Part shown: in pieces, positions 1 through 7,102 of the stretch
Layout of the letters: every line of letters begins with the position of its first letter
Position numbering within the stretch: the stretch's first letter is position 1
Assembly: GCA_946404585.1 (NCBI GenBank)
Contig: CAMJEC010000033.1
Coordinates: 1-10,622 of the forward strand
Length of the DNA stretch: 10,622 nt
Source: an uncultured Caryophanales bacterium
GTDB lineage: Bacteria > Bacillota_I > Bacilli_A > RFN20 > CAG-826
Direction: 5' to 3'
Translations under genes and position numbers: made by a program
Notes under the pieces: generated by a model
What the model saw: the letters and a program-made list of their open reading frames with translations, nothing else
Told to the model about the DNA's origin: nothing
Database searches by the model: none

Positions 1-25
1 GAGATAGAGCGGAGAGTAAATCCAT

Positions 26-53
26 TTGTCAAATAATGAATATTTGATATAAT
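26..53 (+). promoter_or_regulatory. Probable promoter of efp
   Basis: A -35 hexamer TTGTCA (26-31) and a perfect -10 TATAAT (48-53) are 16 bp apart, with a TG one base upstream of the -10 (45-46), giving an extended -10 element. Transcription should start near 60, leaving about 30 bases of leader that contain the AAAGGA ribosome binding site at 71-76. This looks like a strong housekeeping (SigA-type) promoter driving efp and the following small gene. Confidence 0.75.
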
Positions 54-89
54 ATTCAAGGAATTTATTGAAAGGAATTAGAAATTTAT

Positions 90-647
90 ATGGTTAATGT
101 TACAGAATTAAGACCAGGCAACTATTTCATTGATGAAAACAATTTATACCAAGTTTTAGATATTTTATTAAATAAAACTGCGATGAGAAAGATGGTTGCT
201 AAGGTCAAAGTTAAAAACGTCCGTACAGGCACAATTAATGAATTAGCTCGTAACTCTGGTTACATGGTTGAAAACGTCCGTTTAGACAAAAGACAAATGC
301 AATATCTCTACGATAGTGGCGATTTCTTAGTCTTCATGGATCAAGAAACATATGACCAAGTTGAAATCCCAGTTGAACGCTTAACTTGGGAAAAGCAATT
401 CTTAAAAGGTGATGAAATTGTTGAAATCACTTCTTACGAAGGTGAAATCCTCGGTGTCAACTTACCTGCTAAAGTCGCTTTAAAGATTACACAATGTGAT
501 CCAGGCGTTAGAGGTGACACAGTCAACAAACCAACAAAGCCAGCGACATTAGAAACCGGCTTAGTGGTCAGAGTCCCATTATTCATTGAAGAAGGCGAAG
601 AAGTCTTAGTTCGCACAGATACAGGCGAATACGACAGCAGAGCCTAG
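90..647 (+). CDS. efp: Translation elongation factor P
   Basis: EF-P binds the ribosome between the P and E sites and relieves stalling at polyproline stretches. The 185-residue length is normal for the family. The N-terminal KOW-like domain (about 1-65) opens with the typical ELRPGNYF, followed by the OB domains; 'LGVNLPAKVALKIT' and 'CDPGVRGDT' match the conserved C-terminal core, and the end near 'TDTGEYDSRA' is typical. The tip of domain I, which contacts the P-site tRNA, reads NKTAMRKM (28-35). By ungapped alignment to KPGKGQA-type EF-Ps, the position of the modified lysine is Met32; I recall the same NKTAMR loop in mycoplasma EF-P. No modification enzyme lies in this window. The start ATG has AAAGGA 13 bases upstream, a little far. 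It is probably co-transcribed with the UPF0154 gene 12 bases downstream. Confidence 0.96.
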   Translation: MVNVTELRPGNYFIDENNLYQVLDILLNKTAMRKMVAKVKVKNVRTGTINELARNSGYMVENVRLDKRQMQYLYDSGDFLVFMDQETYDQVEIPVERLTWEKQFLKGDEIVEITSYEGEILGVNLPAKVALKITQCDPGVRGDTVNKPTKPATLETGLVVRVPLFIEEGEEVLVRTDTGEYDSRA

Positions 648-659
648 TAGGTGCAATCT

Positions 660-875
660 ATGATTGAATGGTGGCAAGGTTTGTTACTATTCATTGGTGG
701 TTTGCTTGTCGGTGCTGTTGCAGCATTCTTCATTACACGTTATCTCTTCCAAAAACAATTAAGAGAAAACCCACCTGTGAATGAAAAGATGATTCGCGCG
801 ATGTTTAGAAGCATGGGTAGAACCCCAAGCGAAAAACAAATTCGTGAAATCATGAGAAACATGAATCAAAAGTAA
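660..875 (+). CDS. UPF0154 (YneF-type) small membrane protein
   Basis: This is a 71-residue protein with one hydrophobic N-terminal segment (about residues 8-28, LLLFIGGLLVGAVAAFFITR) and a basic cytoplasmic tail. The tail carries the family signature NPPVNEKMIRAMFRSMGR followed by TPSEKQIREIMRNM, which identifies UPF0154/YneF, a family common in Bacilli and Mollicutes whose role is unknown. An in-frame GTG at 651 would add three residues, but AGGTG at 649-653 sits 6 bases before the ATG at 660 and works better as its ribosome binding site, so I chose the ATG. The gene starts 12 bases after efp with no terminator between, so both are likely on one transcript that ends at the hairpin just downstream. 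Confidence 0.9.
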   Translation: MIEWWQGLLLFIGGLLVGAVAAFFITRYLFQKQLRENPPVNEKMIRAMFRSMGRTPSEKQIREIMRNMNQK

Positions 876-883
876 AAAATAAG

Positions 884-906
884 AACACTCATAAGAGTGT
901 TTTTAT
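884..906 (+). terminator. Rho-independent terminator of efp operon
   Basis: ACACTC (885-890), loop ATAA and GAGTGT (895-900) form a six-base-pair stem, extendable by one A-T pair, followed immediately by a T-rich run. It lies 9 bases after the UPF0154 stop codon and ends the efp transcript. Confidence 0.85.
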
Positions 907-909
907 TAT

Positions 910-930
910 GCCTAAATAGTGGTTTTAGGC
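910..930. repeat. Inverted repeat GCCTAAA/TTTAGGC
   Basis: A perfect 7-bp stem (GCCTAAA 910-916, TTTAGGC 924-930) with a 7-base loop lies between the efp terminator and the lipoprotein promoter. It is followed by GTTTT, so it could be a weak second terminator. It also sits 10 bases before the putative -35 at 941, a plausible operator position. The sequence does not decide between the two. Confidence 0.5.
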
Positions 931-940
931 GTTTTAAGAC

Positions 941-969
941 TTGAAACACAATTTGTTCACGTGTAATCT
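941..969 (+). promoter_or_regulatory. Probable promoter of the lipoprotein gene
   Basis: TTGAAA (941-946) and TAATCT (964-969) are separated by the optimal 17 bp. A start 6-7 bases after the -10 falls at about 976, the A of the ATG itself, so the mRNA would have essentially no leader. No Shine-Dalgarno sequence is present between the -10 and the ATG. Confidence 0.55.
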
Positions 970-975
970 AAACTT

Positions 976-1461
976 ATGAATAAAAACCTTAAGAGAGCCT
1001 CTATATTATTCCTTATATCTTTTTCTTTAATAGGATGTACTGATCAAGCAAAGCAACGTCTTAAAAGACTTGAAAGGGAAAGTAGTATCAAACATTGGAT
1101 TGAAGGAACTATTCTTTTCCATTATGAGCATATCACTGGCATGGATAGTTCTGGCCCCGTTTATTTTGTGTTAGACTTCTCCGCTAATAATGAAAACTTC
1201 TTAGCCCAGTTCAACAATACAGAAAAAGAGACTATTTTCAAGCTCAAGCAAGGACCAGACATGACGTTTGAAACTAATACCAACGAGTTCGTCCAAAAAT
1301 GGATTGGGTCGGCTTACTATTCATGGGATGAAGAATACCAAATCAACTTTGAAAAACCATACTCATATTTCCGTTATGGAGAGCCTGATTCAGGGCTCGC
1401 ATTTGGCTTTGTTTACTACACTGAAACGGACATTGTGAATCTATTTTATCTCCAAATGTAA
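976..1461 (+). CDS. Putative lipoprotein of unknown function
   Basis: The 161-residue product starts with a lipoprotein signal peptide: basic MNKNLKR, a hydrophobic stretch (residues 8-19) and lipobox LIGC, predicting cleavage and lipidation at Cys21 and anchoring to the outer face of the membrane. The mature part (about 140 residues) begins with a charged helix-prone stretch (TDQAKQRLKRLERE) and is then rich in aromatic residues (FHYEH, SAYYSWDEEY, YSYFRYG, FVYYTE), suggesting a compact beta-rich domain. I recognise no family. ATG 976 is the only plausible start because an in-frame TAA lies at 964-966, yet it has no ribosome binding site. Codon use (ATA, GGG, AGG, CCC, CTC) is less biased than in the neighbours, consistent with low expression or later acquisition. 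It is monocistronic, between two terminators. Confidence 0.8.
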   Translation: MNKNLKRASILFLISFSLIGCTDQAKQRLKRLERESSIKHWIEGTILFHYEHITGMDSSGPVYFVLDFSANNENFLAQFNNTEKETIFKLKQGPDMTFETNTNEFVQKWIGSAYYSWDEEYQINFEKPYSYFRYGEPDSGLAFGFVYYTETDIVNLFYLQM

Positions 1462-1496
1462 TGGTGGTCTAATCCCCGCAAAAATGAATGAAAAAT

Positions 1497-1522
1497 AAAA
1501 GCACTCGGTTATGAGTGCTTTT
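1497..1522. terminator. Bidirectional terminator between convergent genes
   Basis: AAAAGCACTC (1497-1506) and GAGTGCTTTT (1513-1522) form a perfect 10-bp stem with a 6-base loop. The A-tract and T-tract flank the GC-rich core symmetrically, so it can terminate both the rightward lipoprotein transcript and the leftward plsY transcript. Confidence 0.88.
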
Positions 1523-1527
1523 GTCTA

Positions 1528-1544
1528 TAATAACAAAGTTATTA
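1528..1544. repeat. AT-rich hairpin downstream of plsY
   Basis: TAATAAC and GTTATTA form a 7-bp stem around a 3-base AAA loop, 14 bases past the plsY stop codon on the minus strand and before the main terminator. It may protect the 3' end of the plsY mRNA; it has no U-tract of its own. Confidence 0.4.
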
Positions 1545-1558
1545 ACTCTACTAATTAT

Positions 1559-2338
1559 TTACTTGCTTTTTACTTTCATCCAAGTGATTTGTCTTTCAGT
1601 TCCCGCTTTGATTCTGCCGATGTTTGTGCGGTGTCTGATGATCAAAACAATGGAGATAATTGTCATCAAAATGGCATAGACATAATTGCAGTAAAGCATT
1701 GGTCCCCAGTTGACAAAGAATTGCCAATATGTACCCACTGGAATGATCTTAAGTAAAAGAAGAATTGCCCACACCCAAGTGACAACAGCGTTAATGATGG
1801 AAGTAATGATACTCGCTAAGGAAACATAGCCGCTTCTTTTTAATGTGAAGAAGTAAGAAAGAGCACCGATAACACCAAAAGTCCAAGATGTAGTCAAGGT
1901 AATTCCCACCATACAAGAGGCAGCTTTACCACCTTTGAAACCAATAAAACATGGATAAATGCCACCAAGCATCGCACCAATTACCGCCACCCAGTAAACA
2001 GGCCATTGAATCATATAACCATCAACGTTGCCAGCATACATAGCGGAAGCACTTGGTAATAATGGTAAACCATTATTAAATGGTACAAATGTTAAGATTG
2101 CCCAGCAGATATAAAGTGGGGAGATTGTTTTAAATACGTCAAAGAAGAATACGATAAGGAAGTATTTTTTACCCCATAATCGACCACAGTTAGTGGCACC
2201 TGGATTATGTGAACCAAATTCACGTGGATCTTGTTTAAAGACCATTTTTCCTAATGGAATTGAGATGTTTGCGCTTCCCATTAGGTAACCAATTAGCAAA
2301 CAAATGATTGGCACCAATATATTTACAAATATATTCAT
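1559..2338 (-). CDS. plsY: Acyl-phosphate:glycerol-3-phosphate acyltransferase PlsY
   Basis: PlsY is an integral membrane enzyme that transfers the acyl group from acyl-phosphate to glycerol-3-phosphate, making lysophosphatidic acid, the first step of phospholipid synthesis; it normally works with PlsX. All family motifs are present: GSANISIPLGK (21-31, Ser22), DPREFGSHNPGATNCGR (37-53, Arg39 and the phosphate-binding loop), FKGGKA (134-139) and HRTNIGRIKAGTE (236-248, with His236, Asn239 and Glu248). Hydrophobic segments fit the usual multi-span topology. At 259 residues it is longer than the usual 190-215, mostly through extra sequence around 85-112 and before the last membrane span. An upstream in-frame GTG at 2359 exists, but GGAGG lies 7 bases before the ATG at 2338, which fixes that start. 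It is divergent from parE, as in Bacillus subtilis (yneS). Confidence 0.95.
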   Translation of the reverse strand: MNIFVNILVPIICLLIGYLMGSANISIPLGKMVFKQDPREFGSHNPGATNCGRLWGKKYFLIVFFFDVFKTISPLYICWAILTFVPFNNGLPLLPSASAMYAGNVDGYMIQWPVYWVAVIGAMLGGIYPCFIGFKGGKAASCMVGITLTTSWTFGVIGALSYFFTLKRSGYVSLASIITSIINAVVTWVWAILLLLKIIPVGTYWQFFVNWGPMLYCNYVYAILMTIISIVLIIRHRTNIGRIKAGTERQITWMKVKSK

Positions 2339-2365
2339 TTTTGTACCTCCAAATCGCACCTTTAT

Positions 2366-2393
2366 ATTCTACAAAATTGCTTTATATTTGCAA
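2366..2393 (-). promoter_or_regulatory. Probable plsY promoter
   Basis: On the minus strand, TTGCAA (2393-2388) and TAGAAT (2371-2366) are 16 bp apart. Transcription would start near 2360, just before the GGAGG ribosome binding site at 2350-2346. The -35 hexamer is its own reverse complement and lies 11 bp from the parE -10 element on the other strand, so the two divergent promoters overlap. Confidence 0.55.
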
Positions 2394-2404
2394 CTTAATT
2401 TGTA

Positions 2405-2410
2405 TATAAT
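2405..2410 (+). promoter_or_regulatory. Probable -10 element of the parE-parC promoter
   Basis: A perfect TATAAT lies 24 bases before the parE start, with a TG four bases upstream of it. No good -35 exists at 16-18 bp spacing (TTATAT at 2382-2387 is the best at 17). Transcription would begin near 2417, giving a short leader with the AAAGGG site at 2421-2426. Confidence 0.5.
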
Positions 2411-2434
2411 TAAGTCTTGCAAAGGGAAAATATA

Positions 2435-4378
2435 GTGTCAGATATCAAAAAAACAACATATACAGCCGATGATATTCACGTGATGAAGGGTCTTGAGGGT
2501 GTCCGAAAAAGACCAGCTATGTACATTGGTTCAACCAATAGTGCAGGTCTCCATCATCTAGTGTGGGAAGTTGTTGATAATGCAGTTGACGAAGCTTTGT
2601 CAGGATATGGCAAAAAGATTTGTGTCACCATGCATAAAGACGGTTCCATTAGTGTTCTTGATGAAGGACGTGGCATTCCTGTGGGTATCAATAAAGAAAC
2701 TGGTCGACCAGCGGTCGAAGTTGTTTTTACTGAACTCCACGCTGGTGGTAAATTTAATAACGCCGTCTATAAGAGTGCGGCTGGTTTACACGGTGTTGGC
2801 GCTAGTGTCACTAATGCTTTGAGCGAATGGATAGACATCAATGTCTATCAAAACGGCAATATCTACCATTTAAAATTCGAAAATGGTGGTAATCTTGCTG
2901 TTCCACTTGAAGTTGTGGGTACATGTAAGAAACATGGTACTTTAGTGAGATTTAAACCAGATGCCACAATATTCTCTACAGTGGAATTCAAATGGGATAC
3001 AATCGCTAGCCACTTACAAGAAAGTGCCTTCTTAATGAAAGGCGTGGAATTTGTTCTAACCGATGAAAAAACAGGAACAGTTCAAAGCTTTTTATATGAA
3101 AATGGCTTAGTGGAATATATCAATAACGTCAATATTAATAAGAATCCATTATCACCTGTTATCAGTTTCGCTGATACCGATGAAGAAACACAAATTGATA
3201 TTGAGATCGCTTTACAGTATTGTAACGAAGACTATAACGAAACTATCTTCTCTTACGTTAACAACGTAAGAACAAGAGATGGTGGTACGCATGAAACTGG
3301 CTTTAGAGCTGGTATCACTAAGGCCGTTAATGATTTCGCTGAAACTTACAAACTTACCAAAGGTAAAAAGTTAGAAGGTAGCGATATTAGAGAAGGTTTA
3401 ACCGCAGTTGTGAGTTTAAAAATCCCGGAAATGCTCCTCGAATTTGAAGGCCAAACTAAGGGCAAATTAGGCACTCCTCAAGCGGTTTCTGTCGTCTCTA
3501 ATTTCATCTTTAATAAGTTTACTTATTACTTGCTTGAAAACAAAGAGTTCGCGATTAACTTGATCAATAAATGCGTGGCTTCACAAACCGCGAGATTAGC
3601 CGCACGTAAAGCAAAAGAAGAGGCTAGAAGTAATAAAAAACCTAAACAAGAGGTCATTTTGAGTGACAAATTGACCCCAGCGCAGTCTAAAGACTACGCT
3701 AAAAACGAGCTTTTTATCGTTGAAGGTGATTCCGCTGGTGGTACAGCTAAGAAGGGTAGAGATAGACTACATCAAGCCATATTACCACTACGTGGTAAGC
3801 CACTTAATACAGACTCAATTTCTATCGATAGATTAGTCCATAATGAAGAAATCGCAACCATCATTAATACCATTGGTGCGGGCTTTGGACAAAGCTTCGA
3901 TATTGAAGATATAAAATACGGCAAAATCATCATCATGACCGATGCTGATACCGATGGTGCGCATATCCAAACGTTATTACTAACGTTCTTCTATCATTAT
4001 ATGCGTCAATTAATCACCACAGGCCACATCTATATTGCGGTTCCTCCTCTTTATCGTGTTCATAAGGAAGATGGTAAAAAGGTCATTCAAGAATATGCTT
4101 GGGATGACGAAGGTTTAGAACTCGCCAAGAAAAAAGTCGGTACTGGTTATAAGATTAACCGCTATAAAGGTCTTGGTGAAATGGACGCTATCCAATTAAA
4201 AGAAACCACAATGGATCCAAAGACTAGACTTTTACTTCAAGTCGAGATTGATGATCCAATTCTTGCAGAAAAAAGAGTTAACGTTTTAATGGGCCGCGAC
4301 GCTAGTGTTAGAAGAGCGTGGGTCGAAGAGAACGTTGACTTCAATAAAATTGACACTTTCATTAAGGAGGTAAAGTAA
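2435..4378 (+). CDS. parE: DNA topoisomerase IV subunit B (ParE)
   Basis: ParE is the ATPase and TOPRIM subunit of topoisomerase IV, which with ParC decatenates daughter chromosomes and relaxes supercoils. The 647 residues hold a GHKL ATPase domain (Glu45 and Asn49 in VWEVVDNAVDEAL; DEGRGIP 76-82; GLHGVG 117-122), a transducer domain with QTKGKLG (340-346, Lys342), and the TOPRIM domain with Glu430 in FIVEGDSAGG and the metal-binding Asp503/505/507 in MTDADTDGAH; NRYKGLGEMD (575-584) follows. DEGRG replaces the commoner DNGRG. An in-frame TTG at 2417 was rejected because AAAGGG (2421-2426) lies 8 bases before GTG 2435. ParE rather than GyrB is supported by the adjacent A subunit lacking a GyrA box, the RRAWVEENV tail, and the plsY neighbour. 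Confidence 0.93.
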   Translation: MSDIKKTTYTADDIHVMKGLEGVRKRPAMYIGSTNSAGLHHLVWEVVDNAVDEALSGYGKKICVTMHKDGSISVLDEGRGIPVGINKETGRPAVEVVFTELHAGGKFNNAVYKSAAGLHGVGASVTNALSEWIDINVYQNGNIYHLKFENGGNLAVPLEVVGTCKKHGTLVRFKPDATIFSTVEFKWDTIASHLQESAFLMKGVEFVLTDEKTGTVQSFLYENGLVEYINNVNINKNPLSPVISFADTDEETQIDIEIALQYCNEDYNETIFSYVNNVRTRDGGTHETGFRAGITKAVNDFAETYKLTKGKKLEGSDIREGLTAVVSLKIPEMLLEFEGQTKGKLGTPQAVSVVSNFIFNKFTYYLLENKEFAINLINKCVASQTARLAARKAKEEARSNKKPKQEVILSDKLTPAQSKDYAKNELFIVEGDSAGGTAKKGRDRLHQAILPLRGKPLNTDSISIDRLVHNEEIATIINTIGAGFGQSFDIEDIKYGKIIIMTDADTDGAHIQTLLLTFFYHYMRQLITTGHIYIAVPPLYRVHKEDGKKVIQEYAWDDEGLELAKKKVGTGYKINRYKGLGEMDAIQLKETTMDPKTRLLLQVEIDDPILAEKRVNVLMGRDASVRRAWVEENVDFNKIDTFIKEVK

Positions 4379-4381
4379 TCT

Positions 4382-7027
4382 ATGGCTAGAAAAAAGATTG
4401 ATTTAGTCGAAGAAAATTACGTAGAAAATATCTCCATACAACCAATGGAAGATGTCATGGGTGACCGCTACGCAACATACGCTAAATACGTCATCCAAGA
4501 TCGTGCTATTCCTGATGTTAGAGATGGTTTAAAACCAGTTCAAAGACGTATCATTTTCACGATGTTTAAGAACAATAACGTCTTCAATAAGCCAACCAGA
4601 AAATGTGCTCATACCGTTGGTGCGGTTATGGGTACTTTCCACCCTCATGGTGATACATCTATTTATGAAGCCTTAGCTAGAATGAGCCAAGATTGGAAGA
4701 TTAGATACCCATTAATCGACTTCCAAGGTAATAATGGTTCTATTGATGGTGACTCACCAGCGGCTTATCGTTATACCGAATCTCGATTAGCGGAAATCAG
4801 TAACGAATTAGTGAGAGAAATCGATAAAAAGACTGTTGATATGCAGCTTAACTTCGATGATACCGAATTCGAACCAACAATTTTACCGGCTAGATTCCCT
4901 AACTTATTCGCTAATGGTACAGAAGGTATCGCTGTTGGTATGGCCACTGAAATCCCACCTCATAATCTCAAAGAGATTATTGATGCTGTCGTTTATCGTA
5001 TTGGTCATAAAACAGCAACCATCGAAGACTTAATGCAATTTGTTTTAGGTCCTGACTTCCCAGGTGGTGGCATCATCTACGAAAGTGAAGGTCTTAAAAG
5101 CATCTATTTAACTGGTAGAGGTCGTATTGAAATTGCTAGTAAAGAAGAGATAGTGCAAAACAAAGACAATCAACAGATTGTCATTACTGAAATTCCATAT
5201 AAAACACAAAAGAACCAATTAGTCTTTGAAATCGATAAGATTATCCATAGCAAAGCGGTTGATGGTCTTTTAGAAGTACGTGATGAATCTGACTGGAAAG
5301 GCATTAGAATTGTGATCGATTGTAAGAAAGATGCGAAAGTCGAATTACTCTTACAATATTTAAACAATAAGACTGGCCTAGTCTCATCTTATAGCACTAA
5401 CATGGTGGCGATCGTGGATGGTCGTCCAAGAACTTTAAACCTTCTAACTTATGTTGATGCTTATATCGCTCACCAAGTCGATGTTATCACAAGAAGAAGT
5501 AAGTTTGATTTAGATAGATTCCAAGCTAGATTACACATCGTTGAAGGCTTAATTCAAGCTTCTTTAAACATCAATGAAGTCGTGGAAATCATCAGACACA
5601 GTAAAGATAAAGCGGATTCTAAAGTGAACTTAATGAACCGCTATGGCTTCTCAAATGAACAAGCAGAAGCTATCGTTACTATGCCATTATATAAGTTATC
5701 TCACACTGATGAGGTCATCTTAGAAAACGAAAAAGCTCAACTCTTAAAAGATATCGAAATACTCAAAGGAATTTTAGAAGATGAGAGCAAATTAAACCGT
5801 GTTTTAGTTCGTGAACTAAAAGCTATCGCCGATAAGTATGGTGATGATAGACGCACAGTCATCCAAGAAAAAGAAGAAATCGCCCCAATTGATAAGCGTG
5901 AACTTATCGCTAAAGACGATGTAATGATTGCTTTAACTCGTGATGGTTACTTAAAACGTTCCACACTTAAATCTTATCGTAGTAGTGGCGATAATCCTCT
6001 TCCTGGCTTAAAGGATGGAGACGAACTTATCGCTAGTGGTATGGTCAATACTACTGACTATTTGATTTGTTTTACAAATCAGGGCAATTACATCTGCGTT
6101 CCTGTCCACAAAATGACAGAGAATAGATGGAAAGATGAAGGTGATCACTTAAATGCCTTCTCCACACTTGCCGCTGGTGAAAAAATCATCAAAGGTTTAG
6201 CGGTTACTGACTTTAGAGACGACATTTATTTAGGCATTTTGACTAAATATGGCCAAATTAAACGTATGCCTTTAAATATGATAGAAAAAGGAAAACGCTC
6301 GCGCCCAATACGCAATATGCGTTTACTTAATGGCGATGAAGTCGCTGATATCCAAGTCTTGTCTGGCAATAGTAACTTACTTGTTTTAACAAGTAATGGT
6401 AACGCTACATACTTCAATGAAAACGAATTAAGCGTTCTTTCTAGCAAAGCTGGTGGTGTTAAATCAGTGGCGGGCTTAGGTAAGAATAACGCAGTAGCGT
6501 TAATCGCCTTTGATGAAGAAGAAAAGAACAAAGTGATCTTATTCACTGATAAAGGTCATTATCGTATTTTCGATAATGCACACGTGAATCTAACCGCTAG
6601 ATTAGGTAAAGTCCAAAACATCATGCCTTGCTTCAAGAGCGATATTCACCATGTTGTCAGTGCCTTTAAGCTCAATACCAAGGCAGATTTATTGAAAATA
6701 AATCTCTTCTTATCCACGAATGAATATTTCACCTTTGATTTAACGGAATTCTATCTCTCTGACTTAGCTAAATACGCGAAGAAGAATATTGAGATTCCAG
6801 CGAAAACCGAAATCGATAGTGTCATAGACACTAACATTGAAATCATCAATAATAAGACTATCTCTCATCCAATCACCATTAAAGAAAAAGAACCACAATC
6901 TGTTAACGAAGGTGAAGACAATGATGAAGAGGGTGAAGTGGAAGAAGCTTCTGCTCCAGTCAAAGAGGAAAAACCTGATAGAGAAGGCTTTGAACAGATC
7001 TCCATATTTGACGATTTAGATGATTAA
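4382..7027 (+). CDS. parC: DNA topoisomerase IV subunit A (ParC)
   Basis: ParC is the DNA-cleaving subunit of topoisomerase IV. The N-terminal winged-helix and tower region includes DRAIPDVRDGLKPVQRR (40-56), the quinolone-region helix HPHGDTSIYE (87-96) and catalytic Tyr131 in AAYRYTE. Thr92 stands where Ser80 is found in Staphylococcus aureus ParC; the acidic Glu96 is kept. A coiled region around 460-495 precedes a beta-pinwheel C-terminal domain (about 505-825) beginning with IALTRDGYLKRSTLKSY. No GyrA box (QRRGGKG type) is visible, which argues for ParC over GyrA. The last 45-50 residues form an acidic, probably disordered tail ending in EQISIFDDLDD, making the protein 881 residues, slightly longer than most Gram-positive ParCs. 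A strong AAGGAGGT site (4364-4371) inside the end of parE drives translation; the gap after parE is 3 bases. Confidence 0.94.
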   Translation: MARKKIDLVEENYVENISIQPMEDVMGDRYATYAKYVIQDRAIPDVRDGLKPVQRRIIFTMFKNNNVFNKPTRKCAHTVGAVMGTFHPHGDTSIYEALARMSQDWKIRYPLIDFQGNNGSIDGDSPAAYRYTESRLAEISNELVREIDKKTVDMQLNFDDTEFEPTILPARFPNLFANGTEGIAVGMATEIPPHNLKEIIDAVVYRIGHKTATIEDLMQFVLGPDFPGGGIIYESEGLKSIYLTGRGRIEIASKEEIVQNKDNQQIVITEIPYKTQKNQLVFEIDKIIHSKAVDGLLEVRDESDWKGIRIVIDCKKDAKVELLLQYLNNKTGLVSSYSTNMVAIVDGRPRTLNLLTYVDAYIAHQVDVITRRSKFDLDRFQARLHIVEGLIQASLNINEVVEIIRHSKDKADSKVNLMNRYGFSNEQAEAIVTMPLYKLSHTDEVILENEKAQLLKDIEILKGILEDESKLNRVLVRELKAIADKYGDDRRTVIQEKEEIAPIDKRELIAKDDVMIALTRDGYLKRSTLKSYRSSGDNPLPGLKDGDELIASGMVNTTDYLICFTNQGNYICVPVHKMTENRWKDEGDHLNAFSTLAAGEKIIKGLAVTDFRDDIYLGILTKYGQIKRMPLNMIEKGKRSRPIRNMRLLNGDEVADIQVLSGNSNLLVLTSNGNATYFNENELSVLSSKAGGVKSVAGLGKNNAVALIAFDEEEKNKVILFTDKGHYRIFDNAHVNLTARLGKVQNIMPCFKSDIHHVVSAFKLNTKADLLKINLFLSTNEYFTFDLTEFYLSDLAKYAKKNIEIPAKTEIDSVIDTNIEIINNKTISHPITIKEKEPQSVNEGEDNDEEGEVEEASAPVKEEKPDREGFEQISIFDDLDD

Positions 7028-7030
7028 TAT

Positions 7031-7093
7031 CGTAGTATATAACTAGTAAATAATTAGTAATACATATAACTACGTTATATATCAAAAGATATA
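7031..7093. repeat. AT-rich palindrome cluster after parC
   Basis: Several overlapping symmetric elements lie here: CGTAGT (7031-7036) against ACTACG (7069-7074); the 17-bp palindrome ATATAACTACGTTATAT (7064-7080, 7-bp arms around TAC); a hairpin TATATC-AAAA-GATATA (7078-7093); and a 9-bp direct repeat ATATAACTA at 7037 and 7064. It precedes the terminator, so it belongs to the parC 3' untranslated region. It may be mRNA structure or a protein-binding site; nothing further can be said. Confidence 0.45.
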
Positions 7094-7102
7094 ATTTAGA
7101 AT

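Noticed and set aside
1..36. Possible 3' end of an upstream gene: frame 1 reads ...EIERRVNPFVK then TAA
   Set aside because: Eleven codons are too few to recognise a family, another frame is also open for 14 codons, and the efp -35 overlaps the stop. Plausible but not supported enough to annotate.
1511..1756. Plus-strand open frame of 81 codons overlapping the end of plsY
   Set aside because: It is antisense to plsY, starts inside the terminator hairpin, has no ribosome binding site and resembles nothing.
2571..2822. Alternative-frame open reading frame inside parE, and similar ones inside efp, parC, yqeH and nadD-yqeK
   Set aside because: These are shadows in other frames of strongly conserved coding sequences, with no ribosome binding sites.
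4646..4675. Thr92 in ParC at the quinolone-resistance Ser80 position
   Set aside because: Thr keeps the hydroxyl group and the acidic Glu96 is present, so there is no sequence reason to predict resistance; it is probably natural variation.
2435..7027. Assignment as gyrB-gyrA
   Set aside because: The A subunit lacks a GyrA box, its C-terminal domain starts with the ParC-like RDGYLKRSTLKSY, and plsY lies divergent to the B subunit as in Bacillus parE.
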